A stretch of DNA of 43,556 bases, taken from assembly GCA_964432995.1 (NCBI GenBank), contig CAYSPU010000011.1, positions 1-43,556 on the forward strand. Direction: 5' to 3'. The DNA comes from CAYSPU01 sp964432995 (GTDB lineage Bacteria > Verrucomicrobiota > Verrucomicrobiia > Limisphaerales > JAHDYP01). A program made the translations under genes and the position numbers. Within the stretch, counting starts at the first letter, position 1. Every line of letters starts with the position of its first letter. Shown here one piece after another: positions 16,501-25,955 of the stretch. The notes below the pieces were generated by a model, which was given only the letters and a program-made list of their open reading frames with translations, was not told the DNA's origin and did not search any database.

Positions 16501-17636
16501 TGCTCGCGTGTGAATGGGGTGCACTCCGCATTCTCCGAAACGAACAAGGCACCCTCGCGCCCTGGGACCCGCCGCTGACCTGGCCGGACGTCTCCACGAC
16601 CCGTAGCAACCTGACCACGCTCGGCGCGCTGACCGGTTGGTGGACCGGCGTCGCGGCCGGCGACTTCGATAACGACGGCCGGCTCGACCTCGTGGCCGCC
16701 AACTGGGGTCAGAACACACGCCACGAACGCTGGCGCCCGGCCCCGCTCCGCATCGACTTCGGCGACTTCGACGGCAACGGCAGCGTCGACCTGATCGAAA
16801 GCCACTACGTTCCCGAGTTGCGGGCATTCGCCCCCGACCGCATGCTGGATGCCGTGACCCGTGGCGTGCCACGCCTGGGAGAGCGCTTCCCTACCCACGA
16901 GGCCTGGGCCCACGCGGGAATCGATGACGTGTTGGGCGACTGGCGCGCCACCGCCAGGCACCACGAGGCAACCTGGCTCGAGTCCACCCTCCTTCTGAAC
17001 CGCGGCGATCGCTTCGAGGTCCGCGTCCTCCCCACCGAAGCGCAGTTCGCCCCCGCCTTCGCCGTCTGCATTGCCGACGCCGACGGCGATGGCAACGAAG
17101 ATGTCTTCCTCAGCCAGAATTTCTTCGATGTCGACCTGGACACCTCGCGCTCGGACGCCGGCCGTGGGCTCTGGCTGCGCGGCGATGGTCACGGCGGCCT
17201 CTCCGCCGTTCGCGGCCAGGACTGTGGAATCCAGGTGTATGGCGAGCAACGCGGCGCGGCACTGTCGGACTTCGATGCGGATGGACGCATGGATTTGGTC
17301 GTCACTCAGAACCGCGCGGAAACCAGGCTCTACCGCAACGTCGGCGCCAAACCCGGCCTGCGGGTCCGGTTGGCCGGTCCCCCGGGAAACCCGTGCGCCA
17401 TCGGGGCCCGAGTCCGACTCCGGCACGGCGCGCATGCCGGTCCCGCCCGCGAAATCCGCTCCGGCAGCGGCTATTGGTCCCAGGACAGTCCCACGACGGT
17501 CTTGGCTACCCCCACGCCGCCCACCGCCATCCAAGTCCATTGGCCGGGCGGACGGATGACCGAAAGCCCGTTGCCCGCCGACGCGCGCGAGGTAAAAGTC
17601 CATCCCTCCGGCACCGTCGAAGCAGTCTCACCATGA
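13383..17636 (+). CDS. CRTAC1-like protein, two FG-GAP/ASPIC-UnbV halves (copy 1)
   Basis: About 1417 residues if it starts at the repeat's ATG. Residues 1-135 are repeat-derived; a signal-like segment (FACGLVLWLALTSGAASEA) lies at about 142-160. TTG 13734, with GGAGG 12 bases upstream, would give a conventional 1300-residue precursor, so the start is uncertain. First half: many FG-GAP/VCBS calcium-loop repeats of form 'DxDxDGxxDL' (from about residue 229), then an ASPIC/UnbV domain at 708-787 (RIAVRLRGQPPNTAGVGARI). A Thr/Pro/Ser linker follows. The second half repeats the order: FG-GAP from about 862, C-terminal ASPIC at 1324-1392 (GLRVRLAGPPGN...HWPGGR). Secreted beta-propellers of this class bind Ca2+ and probably proteins or glycans. 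Its stop overlaps the start of its tandem paralogue (ATGA). Confidence 0.85.
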   Translation: MNPPFHSGTPLRMKGRATSPRAPQDTVSVHEPLVSGAMRRPAREVHSEPARESSSESRPTSFQGNRQQQVGTRGRASPPVEYRSARPLRTPEPGVPTSGLGGSWSQRASRLWRSGLSLNRRSAAPDVRTGLTLGAVRSATSRFACGLVLWLALTSGAASEATATNGTVPSDGLMWRQAPNCRLAEVRPTGTPHAGFALRPPDQTGVTFTNLLPAERHLLSQILPNGSGVAAADVDLDGWCDLYFCGLKDADNRLYRNLGGWRFADITAPAGVACAGLDASGAAFADVDGDGDPDLLVNSIGAGTHLFLNDGRGRFAPAPAILNPDRGGTSMGLSDADGDGDLDLYVGNYRARTVTDAPGTRFGIKMIDGQPHVTLINGRPLSDPEWTNRFLFKFEMGPAGRGKFGREELGEPDVYYANDGRGRFTPVPFTDGGFRDENGEPLQRPFFDWCLSVLFRDLNGDGAPDLYLCNDFGTPDRLWINQGQGRFRLAPSVALRQTSLASMSADAADLDRDGHDDLVVLDMLSADHRRRLTQRNILRAELAPAANIGSRPQYPRNTLLWNRGDGTYAEVAQFAGIEASEWSWNPLLFDVDLDGYEDLLVPNGFVRDNMNLDAMNRIAAQKAGRSLPPLEELRLRALYPPLHTPNLAFRNLGNLKFAECGQAWGFDQTTISQGACLADLDNDGDPDLVVNNLNNVAGLYRNQATAPRIAVRLRGQPPNTAGVGARITVSGGPVLQSQEIVCGGRYCSSDQPQRTFAAGAARSLEVRVRWRSGQETIVAHVPPNHLVEVIEPPTAGPTASPPARQPTTSSSAASIVPTPASPTPTASIRFADVSDAIQHIHQDAPFDDFERQPLLSRKLSQLGPGVAWWDTDADGRDDLVIGSGRGGLIAFFRNLGEGRFERAATPTLESPLERDSAGFAGLAPGALLVAFAHWEDANAVTNQPGVVEWSKQGAAPLVPLTAASFGPLAVADYDGDGGLDVFVGARVAAGRYPTPATSCLYRRKGETLEADRGNERVLPDALVSSAVWTDLTGDGWPELVLACEWGALRILRNEQGTLAPWDPPLTWPDVSTTRSNLTTLGALTGWWTGVAAGDFDNDGRLDLVAANWGQNTRHERWRPAPLRIDFGDFDGNGSVDLIESHYVPELRAFAPDRMLDAVTRGVPRLGERFPTHEAWAHAGIDDVLGDWRATARHHEATWLESTLLLNRGDRFEVRVLPTEAQFAPAFAVCIADADGDGNEDVFLSQNFFDVDLDTSRSDAGRGLWLRGDGHGGLSAVRGQDCGIQVYGEQRGAALSDFDADGRMDLVVTQNRAETRLYRNVGAKPGLRVRLAGPPGNPCAIGARVRLRHGAHAGPAREIRSGSGYWSQDSPTTVLATPTPPTAIQVHWPGGRMTESPLPADAREVKVHPSGTVEAVSP
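13590..13672. repeat. Convergent pair of REP-like hairpins
   Basis: Rightward unit: GTAG 13590-13593, arms 13594-13602 and 13607-13615 with one mismatch. Leftward unit: CTAC (GTAG reversed) 13669-13672, perfect 9-bp arms 13660-13668 and 13648-13656 with a 3-base loop. The outer 12 bases (AGGTAGGGACGC and its complement) are perfect inverted repeats. The GTAG foot plus stem-loop and the inverted pairing match the established description of REP/BIME sequences. They lie within the N-terminal open frame of the CRTAC1-like gene. Confidence 0.75.
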
Positions 17637-17800
17637 ATCCCTCTTTCGATTCTGGGATACCACTTCGCATGAAAGGTGGGGCGACCTCTCCGAGGGCGCT
17701 GAAGGACGGCGCATCGGCAAGTCGGCATGCCGGCCAGTCAGCACGCGGGAATGCCAGCAGTCGGCCACTTCCCTTCGGCGCGCCGCGGAGATCCGCTCGC
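17633..17800 (+). repeat. Composite repeat, copy B
   Basis: The core is 17633-17700. The REP-like hairpin has foot GTGG (17676-17679), arms 17680-17688 and 17692-17700 (outermost pair G-T) and loop TCC. The TGA within its first bases is the stop of the upstream gene and its ATG starts the downstream gene. The flank 17701-17800 matches copy C, including an 8-bp periodicity (GCAAGTCG, GCATGCCG, GCCAGTCA). Confidence 0.88.
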
Positions 17801-20800
17801 CAATCCCCCCTCACCCCGACCCTCTCCCGTCCGACGGGAGAGGGATGGGGTGAGGGCCGCAGTGCCTGGCATTCCCGCCAAACCACAGACCGGTTGCTCC
17901 TCGGGTCCTGGCGGTTGCTGTTCGTGGCGTTTGCTCTGTCCTGGATCACCTGCCTGAGCGCCGAAGCCGACTGGCAAACGGTTCCCGGCGCCCGCTTCCG
18001 CCAACTCGCCGTCTCCCCACCACACCCGGATGGCTTCACCCATCTCTCCGCTGTCGCGATCGGCCTCAATTTCACCAACGCCCTCAGCGACGCCCGGGCC
18101 GCCGCCAACCAGATCCGCCTCAACGGATCCGGTGTTGCCCTCGGCGACGTCGACGGCGACGGCTGGTGCGACCTCTACCTGTGCGGCCTGGAGAGCGAGA
18201 ACGCCCTCTTCCGCAATCTCGGCGGCTGGCGCTTCACCAACGTCACCACCCAGGCCGGCGTCGGTTGCCACGGGCAATACTCGACCGGCGCCACCCTGGT
18301 CGACATCGACGGCGACGCCGACCTCGATCTCTTGGTCAACGGCATCGGCGTCGGTACCCGCCTCTTCCTCAACAACGGTCGCGGGACGTTCACCGATAAA
18401 CAAGACAGCGGCCTCTCCCGCTCCTTCGGACCCACCACCAGCACCCTGGGCGACGTCGACGGCGACGGCGACCTCGATCTCTACGTCGCCAACTACCGCA
18501 CCACGACGATCCGCACCACCGGATTCGCCCTCCTCAACATCGGCGGCCAACGATCCGTCCGCCCCGAAGACCGCGACCAACTCGAATACACCCCCGATGG
18601 CCGCATCCTCGAACACGGCGAACCGCACTTCCTCTATCGCAACGAAGGCGGCGGCCGTTTCACCACCGTTCCTTGGACCGACGGCCATTTCCTCGACGAA
18701 GACGGCCAACCTCTCGCCCGGATCCCGCGCGACTGGGGGCTCAGCGCCATGTTCCGCGACTTGAACGGCGACCACGCCCCCGACCTCTTCGTCTGCAATG
18801 ATTTTCACTCGGTCGACCGCATCTGGATCAACGACGGCCATGGCCGATTCCGCGCCCTCGACCGCCTCGCCCTCCGCAACAGCACGACCTTCTCGATGTG
18901 CGTCGACATCGCCGACATCAATCGCGATGGCCACGATGACATCTTCGAATCCGACATGCTCGACCAGGAGCACCACCGGCGCATGATGCAGGTTCCCACA
19001 ATGGTGCCCGCGGAAAACCTGGTCGGCGTCATCGATAACCGCCCCCAACTCACCCGCAACGTCATGCACCTCAACCGCGGCGACGGCACCTACGCCGAGA
19101 TCGCCTGCTTCGCCGGCCTCGAAGCCTCCGGCTGGACCTGGTCCGCCCTCTTCCTCGACGTCGACCTCGACGGCTACGAAGACCTGATTCTCGCCTGTGG
19201 ACATCGCTTCGATACCCAGGACCTGGACACCAACGACCGCCTGCGCGCCTTGGGACCGTTTCCCCGGGAGAAGATCCCCCTCAAGATCCTCATGTACCCG
19301 CGCCTCCTCCTCCCCAGCGCCACCTTCCGCAACGGCGGCAGCCTCGTCTTCCATGACGCGCGCCAACTCTGGCGCCTCGACGAACCGGGTGTGCGCCAGG
19401 GAATGGCCGCCGCCGATCTCGACAACGACGGCNNNNNNNNNNAACGCGCTCCACGGCGAACCGTGGGTCTTTCGCAACGACACCCCCGCACCCCGCGTGG
19501 CGGTCCGCCTCCGAGGGCTGCCGCCCAACACCCGGGGCGTTGGCGCCAAGATCTGGCTCCACAACGGCGCCGTGCCCCACCAGAGCCAGGAGATCATCAG
19601 CGGCGGCCGCTATCTGTCCTGTGACGACGCGATGCGCGTCTTCGCCGCCGGCAACCGGACCAATGCGATGCAGATCGAGGTCGTTTGGCGCAGCGGCCGC
19701 CGCAGCGTCGTCCAAAACGTGAAGGTAAACTGCCTCTACGAAGTGGACGAAACCTCCGCCACCCTCGAAGCCCCACCGCGCGCCGCCCCTCCCGAGCCGC
19801 TCTTTGCGGAACTCACCGGCTTCCAGCACACCCACCACGAGGAACTGTTCGACGACTTTGACCGCCAACCGCTTCTGCCCCGGCGCCTCAGCCAACTCGG
19901 CCCGGGCGTCGCCTGGTACGATCTGGACGCCGATGGCCGGGAAGATCTCATCGTCGGCAGCGGGAAGGGAGGGCGACTGAGCGTATTCCGCAATGATGGC
20001 GAGGGCGGCTTTGCGCCTTGGGATTCGCCGGCCCTGCGCCCGCCGATCACTCGTGACCAGACGGGTGTCCTCGGCTGGCGCAACCCCGCTGGTCACCCCG
20101 TCGTCCTGGTCGGCTCGGCAAACTACGAGGACGGCCTCGCCAGCGGACCCATCGTCCGCCAGTTCAACCTAAGCACCGGCACCATCGACGATTCCCTCCC
20201 CCCAGCGCAGGCCAGCACCGGACCACTCGCCCTCGCCGACGTCGACGCCGACGGCGACCTCGATCTCTTCGTCGGCGGCCGCGTCCTCCCGGGGCGGTAT
20301 CCGGTTGCGGCCTCTTCCCGGTTGTTCCGGAGCGACGGCGGACGTTTCGTGTCCGATGCCGAAGCCAGCCGTCTGTTCGCGAACGTCGGCTTGGTGAGCG
20401 GCGCCGTTTTCAGCGACCTCGATGGGGACGGTTTCCCGGAACTGGTTCTCGCCTGCGAATGGGGACCGCTGCGCGTGTTTCGCAACGACCATGGCCGGTG
20501 GCTTCCCTGGAACCCCCCGGTCCGTCTGCCGAACGCTTCGGCGTCGGCGACCTCGTCAATTCCCCTCGATCAACTCACCGGCTGGTGGAATGGGGTGACC
20601 ACGGGCGACCTGGATGCCGACGGCCGGCCCGATATCATCGCCAGTAACTGGGGGCTCAACACACAATACCGCGCCAACACCGAACGCCCCCGTCTCCTGT
20701 ACTACGGCGATCTCGCGAACCGCGGCACTGTGGACTTGATCGAGGCCTATTACAGCCCGGGCATGAACCAGGAAGTCCCCGAGCGCGATCTCAACCCGGT

Positions 20801-21581
20801 AAGCCGGGCGTTCCCTTGGATCCGCGAACGCATCCCCAGCCACAAAGCCTACGGCGAGGCCGGTTTGCCCGCGATCTTCGGCGAGCCCCTCAAACAAGCA
20901 CGGCGGCTGTCGGCAAACACCCTGGCCTCCATGCTCTTCCTCAACCGCGGAACGCACTTCGAATCGGTGCCCCTGCCGGACGAGGCCCAGCTCTCGCCCG
21001 CCTTCGCTGTCTGCGTCGCCGATTTCGACGGCGACGGCCATGAGGATGTCTTCCTCAGTCAGAACTTCTTCGCCACGCAACCCGACGCGTCGCGTTCGGA
21101 TGCAGGCCGCGGTCTCTGGCTGCGCGGCGATGGACGGGGCGGGTTGTCGGCCGTGCCGGGACAGCACAGCGGCATTCGCGTCTACGGCGAGCAGCGGGGC
21201 GCGGCCGTGTGCGACTTCGATATGGATGGCCGGGCGGACTTGGCGGTGTCGCAGAACGGCGCGCGGACCGTCCTTTACCGCAACGTGCGCGGTCAGCCGG
21301 GGCTCCGCGTGCGGTTGGCGGGTCCCTCGACCAACCCCGACGGTGTCGGAGCCGCGGTGTGGCTTACCGACGGCGCCCGACGCGGTCCGCAACGCGAGCT
21401 GCGTGCCGGCTCCGGCTACTGGTCCGCCGACAGCCCCGTCCAGGTCATGACCTTCGCGGGCGCGGCAACGCAGATCGAAGTGCGCTGGCCCGGAGGGAAG
21501 CAGGTCGCCGCCAAACTGCCCGCCGGCGCCAGGGAAATCGTGGTGCACCAGGACGGCCGTCTGAAAGTGAACCAACCCTGA
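17633..21581 (+). CDS. CRTAC1-like protein, two FG-GAP/ASPIC-UnbV halves (copy 2), with gap
   Basis: Tandem paralogue of the preceding gene, with the same two-half order. ATG 17633 overlaps the upstream stop; about 87 residues then come from repeat sequence before a signal-like segment (LLLGSWRLLFVAFALSWITCLSAEA). The only alternative starts are TTG 17894 or later, without a Shine-Dalgarno, so the repeat's ATG is favoured. FG-GAP repeats run from about 18130, the first ASPIC domain is about 19500-19740, the second FG-GAP set starts about 19900, and the C-terminal ASPIC/UnbV is about 21295-21520 (GLRVRLAGPSTN...RWPGGK). A 10-N gap interrupts the gene after DLDNDG. Both sides are in frame up to the gap, but 10 is not a multiple of 3, so I read the frame change as an assembly artefact and annotate one gene. 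Confidence 0.85.
17808..17856. repeat. Long perfect palindrome inside coding frame
   Basis: CCCTCACCCC-(2)-CCCTCTCCCG pairs with CGGGAGAGGG-(2)-GGGGTGAGGG. In frame it reads LTPTLSRPTGEGWGEG, a translation familiar from dispersed intergenic palindromes of many bacterial genomes. It lies in the repeat-derived N-terminus of the second CRTAC1-like gene. A degenerate relative lies at about 25885-25955, just before the PD40 gene. Confidence 0.8.
19433..19442. other. Assembly gap of 10 N inside a CDS
   Basis: Codons are complete up to 19432 and restart at 19443, so the true gap must be a multiple of three. Alignment by eye to the paralogue (DLDNDG-DPDLVVNNL-...YRN) suggests about 8-9 missing codons, 24-27 bases. 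Confidence 0.95.
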
Positions 21582-21669
21582 TCGCTGCGCTGCGATGTGT
21601 TCCTCACAGAGCCTGTTCTCACGGACTCGACCTCCCCTTCTTCGCGGTGCTAGTGTGAATCCGTTGTCC

Positions 21670-23748
21670 ATGCGACCAAAACAGCGCAAGCCCGGCCCGC
21701 CACCCACGGACCCGACGGAGGTCAGAGCCGTGTCACGGGCGGGAAGACCCTCGAGAAGCCGCTGGTTCCGCTTGGGGGCCGTGCTGCTCCCCTTTGCCGT
21801 TTTACTCCTGACGGAAGCCGCGCTCCGGTTGGTCGGCTATGGCTATCCGACGGCCTTTCTGGTCCGCCATCCGGCCGCTGGTCCGGATCGGCTGGTCGAG
21901 AACCAACGCTTCCCGTGGCGCTTCTTCCCCCGCACCCTGGCGCGTCGTCCGAATCCGCTGGTCATTTCCCCGGCGAAGCCTCCGGGCGCTTGCCGCATCC
22001 TGGTGTTGGGCGAATCCGCGGCCGAAGGGGATCCGGCGCCGTCCTTTAGTTTCGCGCGCATTCTGGAGGTCTTGCTGCGGGAGCGTTACCCGGGGACGCG
22101 ATTCGAGGTGGTGAACACGTCGTTCACGGCCATCAACTCGCATGTGATTGTGCCGATTGCCCGCGACTGCCGCCAGCTCCGAGCCGACTTCTGGCTGATC
22201 TACATGGGGAACAACGAGGTCGTCGGCCCCTTCGGTGCCGGCACCGTTTTCGGAAGCCAATCGCCGCCCCGACTTCTCCTGCGCGCGAGTCTCGCCCTCA
22301 AGACCACGCGCACGGGCCAGTTGCTCGATGCCCTGGTGCAGCGGGTGAGACCGAATCGCGAAGCCGCCGGCGGCTGGGGCGGCATGACGATGTTCCTGGA
22401 CCGACAGGTGCGGAAGGACGACCCGCAGCTTCCGGGTCTCCGCGCTCGTTTCCAGGCCAACCTCCGCGAGATCATCGATCTGGGCACCAGGGCCGGAGCG
22501 CGGGTTGTGGTCAGCACGATGGCCTCCCGCCTGCGGGACTGGCCGCCCTTCGCTTCCCGGCACCGCGCCGACCTCACCGAACCACAGTGGGTCGAGTGGG
22601 AAAAACTCTACCAAGCGGGCGCCGCCGCCGAAGCTTCCGGTGATCTGCCGGCCGCACTCCACAACTACGCGCAGGCCGCACACCTCGACCCTGATTTTGC
22701 CGATCTCCACTTCCGCTGGGGCCGCTGCTGCCTGGCGGCCGGACAAATCGAGGAAGGCCGCGCCCATCTGACACTCGCCCGCGATCTCGACACGCTCCGT
22801 TTCCGCGCCGACTCCCAGCTCAACGAGCTCATTCGCCAAACCGTCGCCTCCCCAGCCAACGATGGAACCCGGCTGGTGGACGCCGAACGCCTCTTCGAAC
22901 GCTCCAGCACGAACGGGGTCCCCGGCGCCGAGTGGTTCCACGAGCACGTCCACTTCACATTCGCGGGCAACTACCAGCTCGCGCGGCTCTTCGCGGATGC
23001 GGTGGCAGCGGCACTCCCGACCGCCGTAGCCCCCGGCCCCGGGGCCGGAGACTGGCTTCCGGAAGCCGCCTGCGCGGAGCGACTCGCGTACACCGACAGC
23101 CAACGCTATGAAATCGCCAACCTCATCCGCCGGCGCTTCGAAGAACCCATCTACCGCCAACAACTCGACCATGCCGAGCGCTTGAACCGCGTCGAGCAGG
23201 AAATGGCCGACCTCCGCGGCGCCGCCAGGCCCGCCGGCAGATCCCGCGCCCTGACGGTCTGCCGCCGCGCCCTCGCCCTGGCTCCGGACGACTGGATCCT
23301 GCACGAGTTGACCGCCCGCTTGCTGGGAGGACTCGACGATCGCCCCGCCGCCGAAGTCGAGTGGCGCCAGGTCGCGCGGCTCATCCCCCACGCCGCCATG
23401 CCCCACACCGAAATCGGCAAGCTGCAACTGCAGCAGGGAAACGCCGACCATGCCGCCACGGCGTTCCGCCAGGCGATCGCACTCAACCCCGACTTCGCCG
23501 AGGCCTACGTCGGTCTCGGCAACGCCTGCGCCCACCAAGGACGAGAGCCCCAGGCCATCCGCAGCTTCCAGAAGGCGATCGAGCTCGACCCAACCCGCAC
23601 CGAAGCGGCCGACGCCCTGTCCAGATTGTCCCCCGGCTCGAAACGGCGCCGGCGGGTTCGCAGAGTGCAGGCCCGTATGGAGGCCAGGGGCGGCCGGAAG
23701 CGCCGCCGTCCGCACTTGGCTCCGCACTTGCAGCTCACACGAAGTTGA
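21670..23748 (+). CDS. SGNH/GDSL hydrolase-like protein with TPR domains
   Basis: 692 residues from ATG 21670; GTG 21655 is an alternative. An N-terminal basic stretch and one membrane anchor (about 33-53) are followed by an SGNH-fold region. Block I is ILVLGESAAEGDP with nucleophile Ser116 (GES instead of GDS). Block III is MGNNEVVG (179-186). Block V candidates are in EWFHEHVHFTFAGN (421-434), where His426 or His428 would be catalytic. A TPR pair sits inside the domain (about 310-380) and three more follow at about 540-660. The C-terminus is very basic (KRRRRVRR). The family removes acyl groups or acts in surface-glycan modification; the exact substrate is unknown. It is the intact relative of the remnant at 13070 and starts 88 bases after the CRTAC1-like gene. 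Confidence 0.82.
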   Translation: MRPKQRKPGPPPTDPTEVRAVSRAGRPSRSRWFRLGAVLLPFAVLLLTEAALRLVGYGYPTAFLVRHPAAGPDRLVENQRFPWRFFPRTLARRPNPLVISPAKPPGACRILVLGESAAEGDPAPSFSFARILEVLLRERYPGTRFEVVNTSFTAINSHVIVPIARDCRQLRADFWLIYMGNNEVVGPFGAGTVFGSQSPPRLLLRASLALKTTRTGQLLDALVQRVRPNREAAGGWGGMTMFLDRQVRKDDPQLPGLRARFQANLREIIDLGTRAGARVVVSTMASRLRDWPPFASRHRADLTEPQWVEWEKLYQAGAAAEASGDLPAALHNYAQAAHLDPDFADLHFRWGRCCLAAGQIEEGRAHLTLARDLDTLRFRADSQLNELIRQTVASPANDGTRLVDAERLFERSSTNGVPGAEWFHEHVHFTFAGNYQLARLFADAVAAALPTAVAPGPGAGDWLPEAACAERLAYTDSQRYEIANLIRRRFEEPIYRQQLDHAERLNRVEQEMADLRGAARPAGRSRALTVCRRALALAPDDWILHELTARLLGGLDDRPAAEVEWRQVARLIPHAAMPHTEIGKLQLQQGNADHAATAFRQAIALNPDFAEAYVGLGNACAHQGREPQAIRSFQKAIELDPTRTEAADALSRLSPGSKRRRRVRRVQARMEARGGRKRRRPHLAPHLQLTRS

Positions 23749-23769
23749 CCACAATCGGCGCGCCTGCGC

Positions 23770-25674
23770 ATGGCGAAGAAGCACAGCAAGTCTGCCCACC
23801 GGGCGCCGGCGGACCCGCCCGCCTCCGGCAGTTCACACCCTCAGCCTCCGCCGCCGGCACCTCACCATCAGTCGCGGAAGATGGCTGCCGCGTCCTGGAG
23901 TCCGCGCCTGAGCCTGGCGTGCGCGGCGGCGTTGCTGGTCCTGGCCGGCGCGCACTTCGCCTGGCGGGTCCAGCCCATCCTCCGCTACGAACAGACCGCC
24001 CCACCGTTCTTCCTGGATGCCACGTCCTGCACCCGGTTCACCAGCACGCCCGGGGCTATCCTCGACTATTTGGCCGCCGCCGTGGCCCAGTTGAACTCCT
24101 CCCTGTGGCTCGGGGCCCTGGCGTTCGTCGCCCTCCTCGGCGGCATCTTCCCCGGCGCACGGCGTGCCCTGGCCGGACTGGACGGCCGCTGGACAACCGC
24201 CCTGGCCTGCGGCCTGGTGGCTCTGCTGGCCGCCCTGCCCGGACGCTACGAAAACGAAATGGAGAGAACCCTCATGGGGATCCTCCTGTCGTTGGGAGCA
24301 GTGAGCGCGTGGCTGGCGGTACCCGCCCGAATGCGCGTTCTGCGTCCCGCCTCCGCCGGGGTGCTCACAGTCGCTCTCTTCTTCGTGGCGGGTCCCGTGC
24401 CCGCCGCGCTGTCCGCATCGCTCATGGCGCTGCAGGAACTTTTGGTGAACCGGCGCCCGTGGCTCGCCGCCGCCTGCGTCCCCGCGCTGCTTGTCGTGCC
24501 GCTTTGGTGGTGGTTCCATCCGGCCTTCGATCCCCTCGCGGCAGTGAGCAACTGGGGAGGCGGGTGGACGCGGACGCTACACACCCTGGCCTTTCTCCTC
24601 GTCCCACTCGGGCTGGTCACCGGAATCGTCCTGACCCGGTGGACCGGAGACCGGAACCAGCCCCAGCCAGGCTGGCTGCCCGGCAGCGTCGGCCTCGCCG
24701 TCGTCCTGGCCCTCTGGGGCGTAACCCTGGACACTCCCCGCAAAGCACTGGCCCGGTTCGAACATGCGGCCCGTCAACAGCAATGGGACCGCGCCCTGAC
24801 CATCGCCCAAAACCTGCCCTCCTGGACACCCGCCGCGCGCGTCCAGCTCACACGGGTCTTGTTCCACGCCGGACGCCTGCCCGAAGACCTGTTCACCTTC
24901 CCCCAGAAACGGGGCGCAGATCTGCTCCCAGGATACGAAGTCGGCCTGGATGTGGCCCGAACCGTCGCCTCCTCACTGCTGGAACTTGGCCAGGTCCACC
25001 TCGCCGAACACATGGCCCATGAAAGCCTGGAACTCGAGGGCGCCAAACCGGACATCCTCCGCCTGCTCGCCTGCATCAACGTTCTCAAAGGTCAGCCGGA
25101 GGCCGCGCGCGTCTTCCTCCTGCGTCTGCGCCTGACCCCGTTCCATCGCCGCGAGGCCGATCGCCAACTGCAACTCCTCGCCGCCGATCCCACAGGCGCC
25201 AACCAGCCGGAACTCAACGCCATCCGCACCCGCTTGCCGCGCACCGACGAACCGGATTACCGGCTCGCAACCGAATCCCTCCTGCGCCAACTCCTCCGGG
25301 CCAACCCCACGAACCGGATGGCCTTCCACTACCTGCTGGCACATCGCCTCTTGAATGCCCAAACGGAGGAACTCGCCACCGATCTCCAGCGTCTCCGCCT
25401 GTTCGGCAATCCGCCGCTGCCCCGTCCCTGTGAGGAGGCTCTTCTGCTTCATCAATCATCATCAGCCCCCGCCGACCTGCACCCGCACAAGGTCTCTCCC
25501 GCGACCATCGAACGCTATCGTCGCTTCAGCCCCGTCCTGCAGCGCCACTCCGGCGGGCAAGCCGCCGCGCGCGAGGCGCTCGCCGCTGAGTTCGGCGACA
25601 CCTTCTGGTTCTACGCCTTGTTCGGTGAAACCGCACCCCGGCCGGCCGGCACGACGCGCCCCCCCGAACCATGA
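23770..25674 (+). CDS. Polytopic membrane protein with soluble C-terminal half
   Basis: 634 residues. After a Pro/His/Ser-rich cytoplasmic tail, about eight hydrophobic segments lie between residues 45 and 325 (for example LACAAALLVLAGAHF, LGALAFVALLGGIF, LACGLVALLAALP, AACVPALLVVPLWWWF). The C-terminal half (about 330-620) is helical with TPR-like rhythm (ALARFEHAARQQQWDRALTIAQNLP). It resembles in plan the large membrane proteins of unknown function (DUF6057 type) found in Bacteroidota and Verrucomicrobiota, but I cannot confirm that by eye. It starts 21 bases after the SGNH/TPR gene, and its stop codon is the TGA of repeat copy C, overlapping the next frame's ATG. Co-transcription with both neighbours is likely. 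Confidence 0.78.
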   Translation: MAKKHSKSAHRAPADPPASGSSHPQPPPPAPHHQSRKMAAASWSPRLSLACAAALLVLAGAHFAWRVQPILRYEQTAPPFFLDATSCTRFTSTPGAILDYLAAAVAQLNSSLWLGALAFVALLGGIFPGARRALAGLDGRWTTALACGLVALLAALPGRYENEMERTLMGILLSLGAVSAWLAVPARMRVLRPASAGVLTVALFFVAGPVPAALSASLMALQELLVNRRPWLAAACVPALLVVPLWWWFHPAFDPLAAVSNWGGGWTRTLHTLAFLLVPLGLVTGIVLTRWTGDRNQPQPGWLPGSVGLAVVLALWGVTLDTPRKALARFEHAARQQQWDRALTIAQNLPSWTPAARVQLTRVLFHAGRLPEDLFTFPQKRGADLLPGYEVGLDVARTVASSLLELGQVHLAEHMAHESLELEGAKPDILRLLACINVLKGQPEAARVFLLRLRLTPFHRREADRQLQLLAADPTGANQPELNAIRTRLPRTDEPDYRLATESLLRQLLRANPTNRMAFHYLLAHRLLNAQTEELATDLQRLRLFGNPPLPRPCEEALLLHQSSSAPADLHPHKVSPATIERYRRFSPVLQRHSGGQAAAREALAAEFGDTFWFYALFGETAPRPAGTTRPPEP

Positions 25675-25882
25675 ACCCCCCTATCCATTCTGGGATACCA
25701 CTTCGCCTGAAAGGTAGGGCGACCTCTCCGAGGGCGCCGAAGGACGGCGGATCAGCAAGTCGGCATGTCGGCGAGTCAGCACGGGAGGATGCCAGCAGTC
25801 GGCCATTTCTTTCCGGCGCGATGCGGAGGCCTGCTCGCGAGTCCTCCTCGGAGTCGCGCCCTGCCTGGTTTCGGGAGAACCG
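25671..25882 (+). repeat. Composite repeat, copy C (most complete)
   Basis: The core is 25671-25738 with foot GTAG (25714-25717), arms 25718-25726 and 25730-25738 and loop TCC. The flank has an 8-bp periodic segment (GCAAGTCG, GCATGTCG, GCGAGTCA, GCACGGGA), then the GCGATGCGGAGGCCTGCTCG block shared with copy A. The whole copy is open in one frame, MNPPIHSGIPLRLKGRATSP..., which continues to the PD40 protein. Confidence 0.88.
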
Positions 25883-25955
25883 CGGCACCCTTCCCCCCCC
25901 CTCGCCCCCTCGGACGGGGAAAGGGTGTCCCGCAGACACGGGACGGGTGAGGGGG

